Of a stretch of DNA of 64,000 bases, positions 1 to 9,215 are shown piece after piece (positions within the stretch are counted from its first letter, which is position 1; each line of letters starts with the position of its first letter). Where the stretch lies: NCBI GenBank assembly GCA_022736715.1, contig DZDJ01000011.1, positions 16,493-80,492 of the forward strand, read 5' to 3'. The notes beneath the pieces are model-generated. The model saw only the letters and a list, made by a program, of their open reading frames with translations. It had not been told where the DNA came from and ran no database searches. The DNA is from Edaphobacter aggregans. Its GTDB lineage: Bacteria > Acidobacteriota > Terriglobia > Terriglobales > Acidobacteriaceae. Both the position numbers and the translations under genes were made by a program.

Positions 1-279
1 GATAAGCGGCGAAGCGGCAGGATTCCGCGAGCGCCATGGCGATGGATGAAACGGCGCACTGCGGTCGAACCAAGCATCGGACATCGGAAGAGCGAACACC
101 GGTTGGAACGCAATCGGCTGAAGGGTGTCGTCGGCAATGCGATCAATTCCGTGCTGGCTGCCGCCGCAATGAACTTCCATAAGCTTCTCGGAGCTTTTTG
201 GCGCATTTTTCTGTGCCGCGTGTTGGTCGTCTGGAACGGACGTCAGTGCCTGCAAGACCCTGAAGCCCGCCCGGCTTAA
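1..279 (+). CDS. IS5-family transposase, C-terminal end (cut by window edge)
   Basis: The open frame runs in from the window edge and ends at TAA 277-279. The visible part carries the C-terminal DDE signature of IS4/IS5 transposases: R-x3-E-x6-K in RRTAVEPSIGHRK, followed by the typical SEHRLERNRLKG and GNAIN segments. The Glu is the third catalytic acid. The first Met inside the window is at 46, but homology starts upstream of it, so the true start lies outside. No terminal inverted repeat can be confirmed with only one end visible; the AT-rich tract at 300-330 is where the right end would be expected. Whether the element is intact cannot be judged. Confidence 0.75.
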   Translation, partial: DKRRSGRIPRAPWRWMKRRTAVEPSIGHRKSEHRLERNRLKGVVGNAINSVLAAAAMNFHKLLGAFWRIFLCRVLVVWNGRQCLQDPEARPA

Positions 280-352
280 CATCAATATGCCTGAAATCAA
301 CTTTTTCAGGGTCGACTAAATTAGATTACAAAGATTTCTACATGCACATAAA

Positions 353-385
353 GTGAGATGGCCCACACAGTATGGGCCATCTCAC
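353..385 (-). terminator. Terminator of the TonB-receptor gene
   Basis: A perfect 13-bp inverted repeat (GTGAGATGGCCCA at 353-365, its complement at 373-385) surrounds a 7-nt loop. On the minus strand it is followed by TTTATG. It lies 35 bp past the stop of the receptor gene at 420. Confidence 0.75.
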
Positions 386-419
386 GGATAACACTCTTTA
401 GCGCAGGTTTACCCAGCAG

Positions 420-3134
420 TTAGAAGTGAGTATCCACGCTGAAGTACGCGGTAAGGGGAGCTCCCGGATATGCGGTCACATAGTTGTAGGCATAGGGTGA
501 GCCGGACGGTGCTGTCGAAGACGTGTTGAAATAGGAGCCTGCTGAGATGTATTGGAAAATGTTGTAGTTCTTGTCCAACACATTCAAAGCCATCACAGTG
601 AAGTCGAAGCGTTTGTAGGGCACCTTCGCTCCCAGGTTGAGCGTAGCGTAGGCCGGCATGGTTACGGACTTGCTGGGCGCAGGGCTCTGACAGCTCCCCG
701 TTGCAACATCCAAAGCGCAGTTGTCAAAGACATGCTGGCTGCCAATAAACTGGAACGAGGCCGTTGGCTGAATGGTCAAGTTCGCTTTAGGGTGCAGACT
801 ATAGAATACGCCGGCGTTCAGTGTCGACGTGGGCACGTAGGACACGGGATAGCCTTTGTAATCCAGACAGCCGGCGATAGGACCGCTGGGTGGGTTGCAG
901 GTTGCCTGACCGTTATAAAAGATTCCTCCGGTGACATAGCTGTCGTAGCTGGCAGCTTCGATGTTGGCATTGGCAAACAGGTGCAGGTTATGTAGCGGGT
1001 CGTCATCGAAGAAAATATTGACGCCGTTGTAGTTGGAGGTGCCATTGGCAGAGAAGGTGTCGCCATTGGCCAGCGTGGTGTCGATTTCCTGGTTGGCGAA
1101 CTTATTGTGATAGTAGTTGGCGCCGAACAGCATATTGTTCTTGAAGCCGGTACCTTCCGTGTGCGCCTTGAATCCGAACTGATAGTAGGTACCGCGCTCC
1201 AGGTGATAGCTGACGGGATCAACGGACTGAAAGATCCCACCACCACCGCCGAGTTCCGGCGCACGCAGTGCCTCCTGAAATCCGCCATACACACTCAGCC
1301 ATGGACGAGCCTGAACGGCAACATCGACTGACGGCTCTACCCCGCTGCGATTCTCGTTCGCAGCCGGACATGCGTCCTGCACGCTGACTGTCCCCTTCAC
1401 ACCGCCAAAGTCGCCGTACCGGCAAGTGGTGCTCAGGGTCGCTCCGGGAGCAAGGTTGAAATCCTGCTGGACGGCATTGTAGAAACCCGTGGCAAAACCA
1501 ACATACCGGATGCCGGGCGTGATGTGCAGCGTGGGAATCGGATGAAAGTCGTCCTGCAGGAAGATGGCAAAGTCGTTCTGATTAAAGTAGCTGGAACGGA
1601 TCTTACCTCCCACATTCGCAGTGCGCTTGGCGCCGCCCCAAGCTGGACCGTAAAAATTATTCCGGCTGTTGTATAAGGCGTGAATGTAGTAGCCGCCGCC
1701 ACTGACCGTGTTCCACGGCAGGCTTTTCGTCAGCAGTAGCTTGTCGCCAATGGTATTGGTGTAGGGGTTGTTGTATTCGTTCTGCTGCTGGTCGCCGTTC
1801 GTGCCGGAATTGTTCTGATAGACGTCAGTGTAGCGAGCATGTAGTCGCGCGACGTGCATGTACCAGGACAGGTTTTGCATGGTTGTCGTGTTGTCCAGGC
1901 GGATGTTTTCCCGGCCGTAGATCAGCCCCATCTGGTTTACGTCGTATTTGTTGTAGCTGTTGAAGGGAAGCGTGCTGAAGAAGCCTGAACTTGGCTGGCT
2001 GTACTTCTGGCCGGTTGCAGTACCATCCATGGTGATGTAGGGGTTTGCCACGACGGGGATCACCTGGGAGCGGTAGCCGCCAGAGTAGGCGTAGTAGCTG
2101 CCCAGTTCAAAGCTGTTCCCGTTAAATGATTTCAGGGCTTTGCCAAGAACTGCCCAGTCCTTGCCCGGATTATTGAAGCCATCGGGAGCTTTGCGGAAGT
2201 CATCGCCTTTGCCTGCGCCCCCACCAAGAACTACAGACCAGCCGTGATGGAGGCCAAAACTAGAGTTTGCGACAAGGTCTTTCTGCTGGTAGCTGCCGTA
2301 CGTTGCTGTCACATTCGCCTGCGGTTTCTCGGTCGGCTGGACTGGAGTAAATTCCACCGCTCCGCCGACGTTGGTGTACCAGCGGTCGGCAGGGCTACCC
2401 GGACCATAGGTCACGTTCAGATTTTGAATCAAACCGCTTTCAGGAATGCTCGCCGATGGCCAAAGGTTGGTCGCTGGGTCTACGATTGGTACACCATCGA
2501 AGGTAACGCCCAGCGCGGCGCCGCCGGTATACCCGCCGTAGCCGCCCCAGCCTTGGTTCAGACCGTTCAATGTAACTGTATATTTTGTGGCTCCTGTGTT
2601 GCCGTAGCCGGTAACAATAGCACCCGGTGCCGTGGAAATGGCCTGTGCTCCACCGGCAACGGGTCCCACGATGCTCATCTGCTGGCGGTCAATGACGCGG
2701 ATGGACTGGTTGGACAGCAGCACTTGTTGCTGCGAAGGCTTTGTCGTCACGCCGTCGAGCGCTCCGCCATGCACAGTTACCGATTGCGTCACAACTGGCA
2801 GAGACATGGAGATGTCGGCGTTCAGCATCTGGCCGGCGCCGAGCTGCAGGCTGTCCTGATGATATTCGACAAAACCCGCCTTTGAAACCACCAAAGTATA
2901 GGTGCCAGGCACCAACCCGTCCAATTCGTACTGGCCGTTGGCATCTGCGACGGTATGGGCGACGGCTCCGGAGTCTGACTGCGTCAGCGAGACTTCAGCA
3001 GCTGGAATGACATCACCGGCAGCATCCAGCACGCTGCCGCGAATACGAGCCGTTGAACGGGGTGTTACTGACCTTTGAGCACTGGCGAAAAAGCTGCACA
3101 GTACAATTCCACACACAACAAGTAATTTGCGCAT
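420..3134 (-). CDS. TonB-dependent outer-membrane receptor with N-terminal carboxypeptidase-regulatory domain
   Basis: Outer-membrane transporter, 904 aa, for an unknown ligand, probably a sugar or siderophore. Residues 1-19 form a signal peptide ending ASAQ. Residues about 28-110 are a CarboxypepD_reg-like beta-sandwich (RIRGSVLDAAGDVIPAAEV, then LVPGTYTLVVSKAGF). A plug-like segment follows at about 140-270 and a long aromatic-rich beta-barrel to the end, closing on a terminal Phe (SVDTHF) as expected for BAM-assembled barrels. AGGAGG at 3151-3156 precedes the ATG. The N-terminal regulatory domain is typical of the large receptor families of Acidobacteria. The gene stands alone between its own terminator and a 633-bp leader region, so gene context does not reveal the ligand. 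Confidence 0.88.
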   Translation of the reverse strand: MRKLLVVCGIVLCSFFASAQRSVTPRSTARIRGSVLDAAGDVIPAAEVSLTQSDSGAVAHTVADANGQYELDGLVPGTYTLVVSKAGFVEYHQDSLQLGAGQMLNADISMSLPVVTQSVTVHGGALDGVTTKPSQQQVLLSNQSIRVIDRQQMSIVGPVAGGAQAISTAPGAIVTGYGNTGATKYTVTLNGLNQGWGGYGGYTGGAALGVTFDGVPIVDPATNLWPSASIPESGLIQNLNVTYGPGSPADRWYTNVGGAVEFTPVQPTEKPQANVTATYGSYQQKDLVANSSFGLHHGWSVVLGGGAGKGDDFRKAPDGFNNPGKDWAVLGKALKSFNGNSFELGSYYAYSGGYRSQVIPVVANPYITMDGTATGQKYSQPSSGFFSTLPFNSYNKYDVNQMGLIYGRENIRLDNTTTMQNLSWYMHVARLHARYTDVYQNNSGTNGDQQQNEYNNPYTNTIGDKLLLTKSLPWNTVSGGGYYIHALYNSRNNFYGPAWGGAKRTANVGGKIRSSYFNQNDFAIFLQDDFHPIPTLHITPGIRYVGFATGFYNAVQQDFNLAPGATLSTTCRYGDFGGVKGTVSVQDACPAANENRSGVEPSVDVAVQARPWLSVYGGFQEALRAPELGGGGGIFQSVDPVSYHLERGTYYQFGFKAHTEGTGFKNNMLFGANYYHNKFANQEIDTTLANGDTFSANGTSNYNGVNIFFDDDPLHNLHLFANANIEAASYDSYVTGGIFYNGQATCNPPSGPIAGCLDYKGYPVSYVPTSTLNAGVFYSLHPKANLTIQPTASFQFIGSQHVFDNCALDVATGSCQSPAPSKSVTMPAYATLNLGAKVPYKRFDFTVMALNVLDKNYNIFQYISAGSYFNTSSTAPSGSPYAYNYVTAYPGAPLTAYFSVDTHF

Positions 3135-3767
3135 CCTATTTGGAGCCTCCTGAAAATTTGGTGTTTGGCCGGGGTAGTGAAGTGGAAGCGGTTGCCAGGC
3201 ATGACAGTCATTGTTGCTTCACGACGTTGCTGCACAGTTACAGCATTGTGAACGCCCAATTAAAAATCCCTGCAAGTGATAGTGAACGGAGAAAATGTGC
3301 GCAATGAAATGAAATTCCCGCGTCTTACCAATCAGTAAGGGAGGAGTGGAGGAGATGCTTTTGGCCTCCGCCGGGAACACTCTCCGATTAGAAACGAATC
3401 GCCGATGATCCGAAGTTGAGTGATTTTAAAGGAAGCAGGAGTATAGGAATGGATATTCAAACAATCGATCAGAAGTACAGCCAGATACAGAATGCTGAAC
3501 GCGTGGGCGTGCCAGCCGATGTTCTTGTTGATGCCAAGCTGCTGAGCGGTAGGCTTGATGTTTGTCTTGCTGTCCTGAAGACGGATCAACGACAGCGCCA
3601 CTATTGGGTGTTGCCGGCGCGGCCAACCCAGCGAAAGGAGTACTTGTCCTGCTTGTGCTCATCAAAGTGAGATTTCTTTCCCCGCCCTACAGCAATTGTT
3701 GAGGGGCCGCTTGTCTCACTCCTGTTGGCGCAGAGAGGTATGGGATGCGTATTCGCCACTTGCAGGT
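3135..3767. other. Intergenic region without a convincing gene
   Basis: This 633-bp stretch holds the leader of the receptor gene and several short overlapping open frames on both strands (for example 3332-3601 minus and 3416-3670 plus). None has a good ribosome-binding site or a family I recognise. The minus-strand frame around 3430-3660 has fairly gene-like codon use but no start, so it may be the eroded end of a lost gene. A LacI-type operator-like sequence sits at 3183-3197. Confidence 0.5.
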
Positions 3768-4268
3768 TCAGTCTTCTTCCGCTTTCTTTTTCAGCCCGAA
3801 ACCTGCGCCGATAGCATAGCCCACCATCGCAAGGGCAGGCCAGGTTCCGACGACGCGGCCCAGTCCGTTGATCAGGCCGCTGTCATGGGTGAAGTCAAAG
3901 AAGGACAGCCAGATCTTGTTGCCAGCGTCGCATTTTTCACACAGACCGGGGCCGGTGGGCATGTCCAGTACCCATACCATCACAATCGACATCCATAAGA
4001 TCCCGGCAATCCAGATGTAGCGGGCCACAGAGTCGTTGCGTATCCTGGCAATCACGAATCCGGCCAAGGCCGGGACAACAAAGGCCAGCGCCGCAGCCAG
4101 CGCCATGGAAAAGGACTGTGGCTGGGCCAGGGTAATGACACCGCCAACAGCCAGCAGCACCAGCATGCTGATCACCATGTGCAGCAGAAAGCTGAGGGCC
4201 TCCTTCAAAAGTTGTCCCGGGGTCTTGTCTTCAGCCAATTCAGGGGTTTGACCCAACTCTTCTGCCAT
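3768..4268 (-). CDS. Conserved small integral membrane protein, unknown function
   Basis: A protein of 166 aa with a charged N-terminus and four hydrophobic segments (about residues 24-48, 54-77, 84-103 and 140-160), ending in a KKKAEED tail. A CEKC pair sits in the loop between the third and fourth segments, on the likely periplasmic side, and could form a disulfide or bind metal. I do not recognise the family. The neighbours are a receptor gene (same strand, more than 600 bp away) and a divergent aldolase gene, so context gives no clear role. The ATG at 4268 is the only sensible start. Confidence 0.7.
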   Translation of the reverse strand: MAEELGQTPELAEDKTPGQLLKEALSFLLHMVISMLVLLAVGGVITLAQPQSFSMALAAALAFVVPALAGFVIARIRNDSVARYIWIAGILWMSIVMVWVLDMPTGPGLCEKCDAGNKIWLSFFDFTHDSGLINGLGRVVGTWPALAMVGYAIGAGFGLKKKAEED

Positions 4269-4409
4269 GGTGTCTGTCTCCAGCGCTGTGTACGGTATCT
4301 GTGTTTAAGCTTGTGTCTAGCCTAGCCCAAATGGAAGTCGTTGCGCGAATGTTCTGCGCTGTTCAGGGGTAATCGTCTTTGTTACCCATGGATGCTTTAA
4401 GATGGATAT

Positions 4410-5480
4410 ATGTTGCTTGAAGGCATGTTCGCCCCTGTTCCTACGCCATTTCACGTGGATGGCAGTCTGTATCTGCGCAAGCTGGAAGAAAATGTGCGCC
4501 ATTATTCCCGCACGCCTCTGGCTGGCATGGTGATTTTAGGCTCAACAGGAGAGGCGATCTTGTTGTCAGACGAGGAGTCACGCGAGGTGCTTACCGTGGC
4601 CGCCGCTGCTGCTGCGCCGCACAAGGTCCTGCTGGCTGGCGTGGGCCGCGAAAGCGTTGCCGGAACAGTGGGACTGGCCGAGCTTGCCGCGCGGCTGAAT
4701 TACGATGCCGTGCTGGTGCGCACGCCACATTTTTATCGCCCGCAGCTGCACCGCGCGGACAACAGCACGGCCATGCTCACTTATTATCGCGCCGTGGCAG
4801 ACCGTTCTCCGCTGCCGGTTGTTCTTTACAGCGTTTCTGCCCTGACGCAGTATGACCTGCCCGTTGCGGTGATCGCCGAACTGGCTCAACACCCCAACAT
4901 CCTTGGGCTGAAGGAGTCCAACGGCAGTGTGGAGCGCATTGCAGAGATTGTTGCGCTCACGAAAAACATCCGGCACGCAGTCACAGTCACGCCGGTATTT
5001 GCCGCAGTCACAGGACGCATGCTGGCCGGGGGTCGCGCCGCGGAAGCGGTTGCCAGCATAGTAACGGCCGATGCCCTGAGCACAGGCAGCGCACTGGCCG
5101 TTGCTCCGGCCAGACCTGGCTTGAAGACACGTACCAAAGAGGTCAGCTTCCAGGTGCTGGCCGGGAGCGCGCAAAAAATGTTGCCGTGCCTGCAGGCCGG
5201 AGCTGCGGGCACGGTGCTTTCCTTTAGCTGTTGCGCGCCGCAGGCCTGCTATGAGGTTTTTGCAGCCTGGAAAGATGGAGATGACAAACTGGCGGAAGAG
5301 AAGCAGCAGCGCATTGTGCCTGCCGCTACGCGGATTGCCAGCCAGATGGGCATACCGGGCATCAAATATGCTGCTGATTTAAATGGCTATTATGGCGGAT
5401 TTCCACGTCTGCCGCTGCTGCCGCTTACGGCTGCCGAACGGGCGGAAGTCGGGAGGTTGATGGCGGATATGCGTCATTAA
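4410..5480 (+). CDS. Dihydrodipicolinate synthase / N-acetylneuraminate lyase family aldolase
   Basis: Class I aldolase of the DapA/NanA superfamily, 356 aa against the usual 290-310. The hallmarks are visible: GSTGE at 44-48 (usually GTTGE), catalytic Tyr140 in VVLYSV and the Schiff-base Lys168 in GLKESNG. The extra length is an Ala/Val/Thr-rich insertion at about 190-245, between the Schiff-base strand and the segment FQVLAGSAQKM. The substrate cannot be read from sequence. No lysine-pathway genes are adjacent, so a catabolic 2-keto acid or sugar-acid aldolase is as likely as true DapA. The gene stands alone, with ATG at 4410 and no strong Shine-Dalgarno. Confidence 0.85.
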   Translation: MLLEGMFAPVPTPFHVDGSLYLRKLEENVRHYSRTPLAGMVILGSTGEAILLSDEESREVLTVAAAAAAPHKVLLAGVGRESVAGTVGLAELAARLNYDAVLVRTPHFYRPQLHRADNSTAMLTYYRAVADRSPLPVVLYSVSALTQYDLPVAVIAELAQHPNILGLKESNGSVERIAEIVALTKNIRHAVTVTPVFAAVTGRMLAGGRAAEAVASIVTADALSTGSALAVAPARPGLKTRTKEVSFQVLAGSAQKMLPCLQAGAAGTVLSFSCCAPQACYEVFAAWKDGDDKLAEEKQQRIVPAATRIASQMGIPGIKYAADLNGYYGGFPRLPLLPLTAAERAEVGRLMADMRH

Positions 5481-5754
5481 TTCTGTCCGTTTCTGTAGCA
5501 GTGCCGTTGTTGGCCTTCGGCAGCGCAATTCCTGCAAATCCTGTGATTTCTATTGCAAACCGGGTACCTGTCGCAAAAATGCGGTAATCGAACGCAAGGG
5601 CGAATTTCCGCTCTCTTCGGTGCGTATAACTGCTAGGTAGTCAATTTTCACCTTCCGGTGTTCTGAAATGCTTGCAGAGCATTCCTGAAGCCAGTGAAAA
5701 GTTGCTATTCTTGTGAGTCGTAAATTATCTCCTTACGTGAAGGGACATTCCCAC

Positions 5755-7626
5755 ATGGCGACAGGTAACGTCGCGCTGGGGGCCAACGGCAAAAGTTCCA
5801 CGCTGAGCAACCCAGACACAGCAAATGCTCCCGCTGCCAAGCGGATCGTCAATGACTTCAGCATCCAGGTGGCCACAGTCAATGGTTCCGGCTCCCAGTC
5901 CGCTAATAGTGTGCTTCTGAAAAGCATTTTCCGGATGGGTGTCCCGGTCAGTGGCAAAAACCTTTTCCCCTCGAACATCGCCGGCCTGCCAACGTGGTAC
6001 ACCATCCGCGCCAGCAAGCATGGTTATGTTGCGCGCAAGAAAGAGATTGACGTTCTTGTGGCGATGAATCCCGAGACTGCGAAGGAAGACATTCTTTCGC
6101 TGCCGCCGGGCGCTGCGGCCATCTACGAAGAGGCGATGGATCTCAGGCAATACCGCGACGATGTGGCCTGTTATTCGGTTCCGTTCGATAAGATCACGGC
6201 GGCTGTCTGCCCAGAGGCCAAACTGCGCAAACTGGTCAAGAACATGGTCTATGTGGGCGTGGTCGCCAGGCTCGTCGCGATGGACATGGTTGCGGTGGAA
6301 GCTGCGCTGCGCAGGCAGTTTGCCAAGAAGGTGAAGGCTGCCGACCTGAACTGGGCGGCGGTGCAGGCTGGCTATGACTACGCCAGCAGCAACTTTACCA
6401 AGCAGGACCCGTTCGTGCTGGAGCCGATGAATGAAACGGCCGGCAAGATCATCATCGATGGCAATCAGGCTGCTGCGCTGGGCTGCATGTTTGCCGGCGT
6501 CACGGTGGTCACATGGTATCCCATTACGCCGTCCTCTTCTCTGGTCGAACAGTTGATCGACTATATGAAGAAGTATCGTGTTGAGCCGGACGGCAAGTCG
6601 ACCTTTGCCATTGTGCAGGCGGAAGACGAACTGGCCGCAATTGGCGCAGTGTTTGGCGCAGGCTGGGCTGGTGCACGCTCCATGACGGCCACCAGCGGCC
6701 CGGGCATCTCGCTGATGGCGGAGTTTGCCGGTCTGGGCTACTATGCTGAACTGCCGGGCGTCATCTTCGACATTCAGCGCACCGGCCCCTCCACCGGTAT
6801 GCCCACACGGAACCAGCAATGCGACATTCTGTCGGTTGCCTTCCTTTCACATGGAGACACCAGGCACGTCATGCTGATTCCGGGCAGCGTAAAGGAATGC
6901 TACGAGTTTGCGCAGGCCGCCTTTGATCTGGCCGAGCATCTGCAGACGCCGATCTTCGTGATGTCGGACCTGGATCTGGGGATGAACAACTGGATGTCCG
7001 AGCCGTTCTCGTATCCGGAGAAGCCGATTGCCCGTGGCAAGGTGCTGACGGCCGAGGACCTGACGAAGCTGGGTGGCTTTGCCCGTTACAAGGATGTGGA
7101 CGGCGACGGTATTGGCTATCGCACGCTGCCGGGCACGGAACATCCGTTGGCGGCCTACTTTACCCGTGGCAGCGGCCACAATGAAAAGGCTCAGTACACT
7201 GAGCGTCCGGACGATTATCAGAACAACATGGAGCGTCTGGCCAGGAAGTTTGAGACGGCCCGCTCGCTGGTGCCGCGTCCGGAAGTGGTGCAGACCGGCA
7301 AGGCCAGGGTGGGGCTGATCGCCTACGGCTCTTCGGACTTTGCCGTGCTCGAAAGCCGCGACCAGTTGCAAAAGGAATACGGCGTTGAGACGGACTATCT
7401 GCGTCTGCGCGCCTATCCGTTCTCGCGCGAAGTGCAGGACTTTGTGGCCTCGCACGAGCGCGTGTACGTGATTGAACAGAACCGCGATGCGCAGATGCTG
7501 AGCCTGCTGAAGCTGGATCTGCCAGCCGTAGAAGTGGTCAAGTTGCGCAGCATCCGTCACTTCAACGGGCTGCCAATTGACGCGCGATCCGTCACGGACG
7601 AACTGGTGACGCAGGAGGGAATCTAA
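5755..7626 (+). CDS. korA: 2-oxoacid:ferredoxin oxidoreductase, gamma-alpha fused subunit
   Basis: Large subunit of a thiamine-diphosphate and ferredoxin-dependent 2-oxoacid oxidoreductase, probably for 2-oxoglutarate. Residues about 20-200 form the gamma (POR) domain (VNGSGSQSANSVLLKSIFR, FPSNIAGLPTWYTIRAS). From about 225 comes the pyrimidine-binding alpha domain (GNQAAALGCMFAGV, YPITPSSSL), then the transketolase C-terminal-like domain. I chose ATG 5755 because GAAGGGA lies 9 nt upstream; a GTG at 5713 in the same frame would add 14 residues. The 274-bp upstream gap contains an AATGCT/AGCATT inverted repeat at 5667-5683 but no clear promoter. The next gene starts immediately after the stop, so the pair is an operon. 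Confidence 0.9.
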   Translation: MATGNVALGANGKSSTLSNPDTANAPAAKRIVNDFSIQVATVNGSGSQSANSVLLKSIFRMGVPVSGKNLFPSNIAGLPTWYTIRASKHGYVARKKEIDVLVAMNPETAKEDILSLPPGAAAIYEEAMDLRQYRDDVACYSVPFDKITAAVCPEAKLRKLVKNMVYVGVVARLVAMDMVAVEAALRRQFAKKVKAADLNWAAVQAGYDYASSNFTKQDPFVLEPMNETAGKIIIDGNQAAALGCMFAGVTVVTWYPITPSSSLVEQLIDYMKKYRVEPDGKSTFAIVQAEDELAAIGAVFGAGWAGARSMTATSGPGISLMAEFAGLGYYAELPGVIFDIQRTGPSTGMPTRNQQCDILSVAFLSHGDTRHVMLIPGSVKECYEFAQAAFDLAEHLQTPIFVMSDLDLGMNNWMSEPFSYPEKPIARGKVLTAEDLTKLGGFARYKDVDGDGIGYRTLPGTEHPLAAYFTRGSGHNEKAQYTERPDDYQNNMERLARKFETARSLVPRPEVVQTGKARVGLIAYGSSDFAVLESRDQLQKEYGVETDYLRLRAYPFSREVQDFVASHERVYVIEQNRDAQMLSLLKLDLPAVEVVKLRSIRHFNGLPIDARSVTDELVTQEGI

Positions 7627-8682
7627 ATGGCTACACCGACGGTTACAAATCCGCCTGCACCAGCGCCGAAGACGAACCGGATTGGTCTGCAGGTGCTCGA
7701 TTATCGCGGCGGCAAGACCACGCTTTGCGCGGGTTGCGGCCACAATGCCATCTCAGAGCGCATCATTGATGCGATGTATGAGATGGGCGTGCAGCCGGAA
7801 CGCGTGATGAAGCTCTCCGGCATTGGCTGCTCGTCCAAGAGTCCGGCCTACTTTATGAGCCGGGCCCACAGCTTCAACAGCGTGCATGGCCGTATGCCTT
7901 CGGTGGCAACGGGTGCGATCCTGGCCAACAAGACGATGACTTCCATCGGCGTCAGCGGCGACGGCGACACGGCGTCCATTGGCATGGGGCAGTTCGTCCA
8001 CCTGATGCGCCGCAATCTGCCGATGATTTACGTCATCGAAGACAATGGCGTGTATGGCCTGACCAAGGGCCAGTTCTCGGCCACGGCCGATCTCGGCTCC
8101 AGGCTGAAGACGGGTGTGGTCAACGATCTGCCTGCGATTGATACCTGCTCGCTGGCGATTGAGCTGGGCGCCACCTTTGTGGGCCGTTCCTTTTCTGGCG
8201 ACAAGAAGCAACTGCTCGCCATGCTGAAGGCCGCCATTGCTCACAAGGGCACGGTGATGCTGGATGTCATCTCGCCCTGCGTGACCTTCAACGATCATGA
8301 AGGCTCCACGAAGAGCTACAAGTACATGCAGGAGCACGAAGAGGCGATCAACGAGATTGGCTTCGTGCCGCACTTCCAGGACATCGCTGTCGATTACGAT
8401 CCAGGCACAACCTACGATGTGCGCATGCACGATGGCAGCCATCTGCGCCTGCGTAAGCTGCATGAGGACTACAACCCGACCGATCGTGTTTCGGCTGTGA
8501 AGACGCTGATGGAGGCCCACTCCAAAGGCGAGGTGCTGACGGGTGTCTTCTACATTGATACCCAGAAGCCGACCTTCACCGATCTGCTGAATCTGGTGGA
8601 TGAGCCGCTGGCAACCTTGCCACAGGAGCGCATCCGTCCGGGCAAACAGGCGCTGGAAGAGATCATGACCAGGTTGCAGTAG
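7627..8682 (+). CDS. korB: 2-oxoacid:ferredoxin oxidoreductase, beta subunit
   Basis: Thiamine-diphosphate-binding beta subunit (351 aa), partner of the gamma-alpha subunit whose stop codon directly abuts this ATG. It shows CAGCGHN near residue 38, LSGIGCSSKSP, HSVHGRMPS-like sequence and the GDGD diphosphate-binding motif near residue 116 followed by the asparagine of EDNGVYGLTKGQ. Known members oxidise 2-oxoglutarate (or another 2-oxoacid) to the acyl-CoA and pass electrons to ferredoxin. No separate ferredoxin-type delta subunit is encoded beside it, which is the usual two-subunit arrangement. A strong terminator follows. Confidence 0.92.
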   Translation: MATPTVTNPPAPAPKTNRIGLQVLDYRGGKTTLCAGCGHNAISERIIDAMYEMGVQPERVMKLSGIGCSSKSPAYFMSRAHSFNSVHGRMPSVATGAILANKTMTSIGVSGDGDTASIGMGQFVHLMRRNLPMIYVIEDNGVYGLTKGQFSATADLGSRLKTGVVNDLPAIDTCSLAIELGATFVGRSFSGDKKQLLAMLKAAIAHKGTVMLDVISPCVTFNDHEGSTKSYKYMQEHEEAINEIGFVPHFQDIAVDYDPGTTYDVRMHDGSHLRLRKLHEDYNPTDRVSAVKTLMEAHSKGEVLTGVFYIDTQKPTFTDLLNLVDEPLATLPQERIRPGKQALEEIMTRLQ

Positions 8683-8706
8683 CAGCCTGCAAACAGCTGG
8701 CATACC

Positions 8707-8736
8707 AAAGCCCCGCTTTCCGGCGGGGCTTTTATT
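8707..8736 (+). terminator. Terminator of korAB
   Basis: AGCCCCGC (8709-8716) pairs with GCGGGGCT (8723-8730) around a 6-nt loop and runs into TTTTATTT. It lies 25 bp after the korB stop. Confidence 0.88.
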
Positions 8737-8903
8737 TGGGGCTGTACCAGATAATGACGTGAGGACCTGGTATGGCGAGCGGGTTTCGTAAGAGTCGTTT
8801 GTCGTTGGGAAGCAGGTTCGCCTGGTGGAGCATTTTGTGGCCGGGACCACGGCGCGGACTGCGGCTTCGTCGTACACTCCCTCTGCTTTTGCTTCGTTCT
8901 GGC

Positions 8904-9107
8904 TTAGTTCTGGCCGCTGTGTTCTGCTTCGGCGTCCGGTTCCGGGAAGTCGGTGTCGCTGGCCTTCAGCATCTCGTCCTGGTCGCGATGGCCCAGTTGC
9001 CCTTGCAGGCACTGGTTGCCGCCCGGCTTTTCTCCGGGCAGGTGCGGCGCGTCGTCTTCCGTGGCGCCCTTTTGTATATCGCTGTCCGCCGGTCTGATTT
9101 TTGCCAT
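8904..9107 (-). CDS. Small hydrophilic protein, unknown function
   Basis: A protein of 67 aa beginning MAKIRPADSDIQKG and ending EAEHSGQN. It is rich in Asp, Glu, Gly and Gln and has no hydrophobic segment, so it is probably cytosolic and largely disordered. I chose the ATG at 9107 because AGGAGAACAGCG sits directly before it; the same frame extends to 9167 but lacks such a site. No family is recognised. Short, charged, Gly-rich proteins of this kind are often stress-related, but that is only a guess. Confidence 0.6.
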   Translation of the reverse strand: MAKIRPADSDIQKGATEDDAPHLPGEKPGGNQCLQGQLGHRDQDEMLKASDTDFPEPDAEAEHSGQN

Positions 9108-9215
9108 CGCTGTTCTCCTGAGCTGTTTTTTTACGCCGCAAAAACTGCCAAGTCCTGAAAAACACAAGGGGCAGATTGCGCCTCCGCATCTCTGTCCCTA
9201 TTTTGCAGTGCAAGT

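Noticed and set aside
3332-3665. Short minus-strand frames as real genes
   Set aside because: No start signal, no known family and overlap with frames on both strands. Kept only as part of the intergenic entry.
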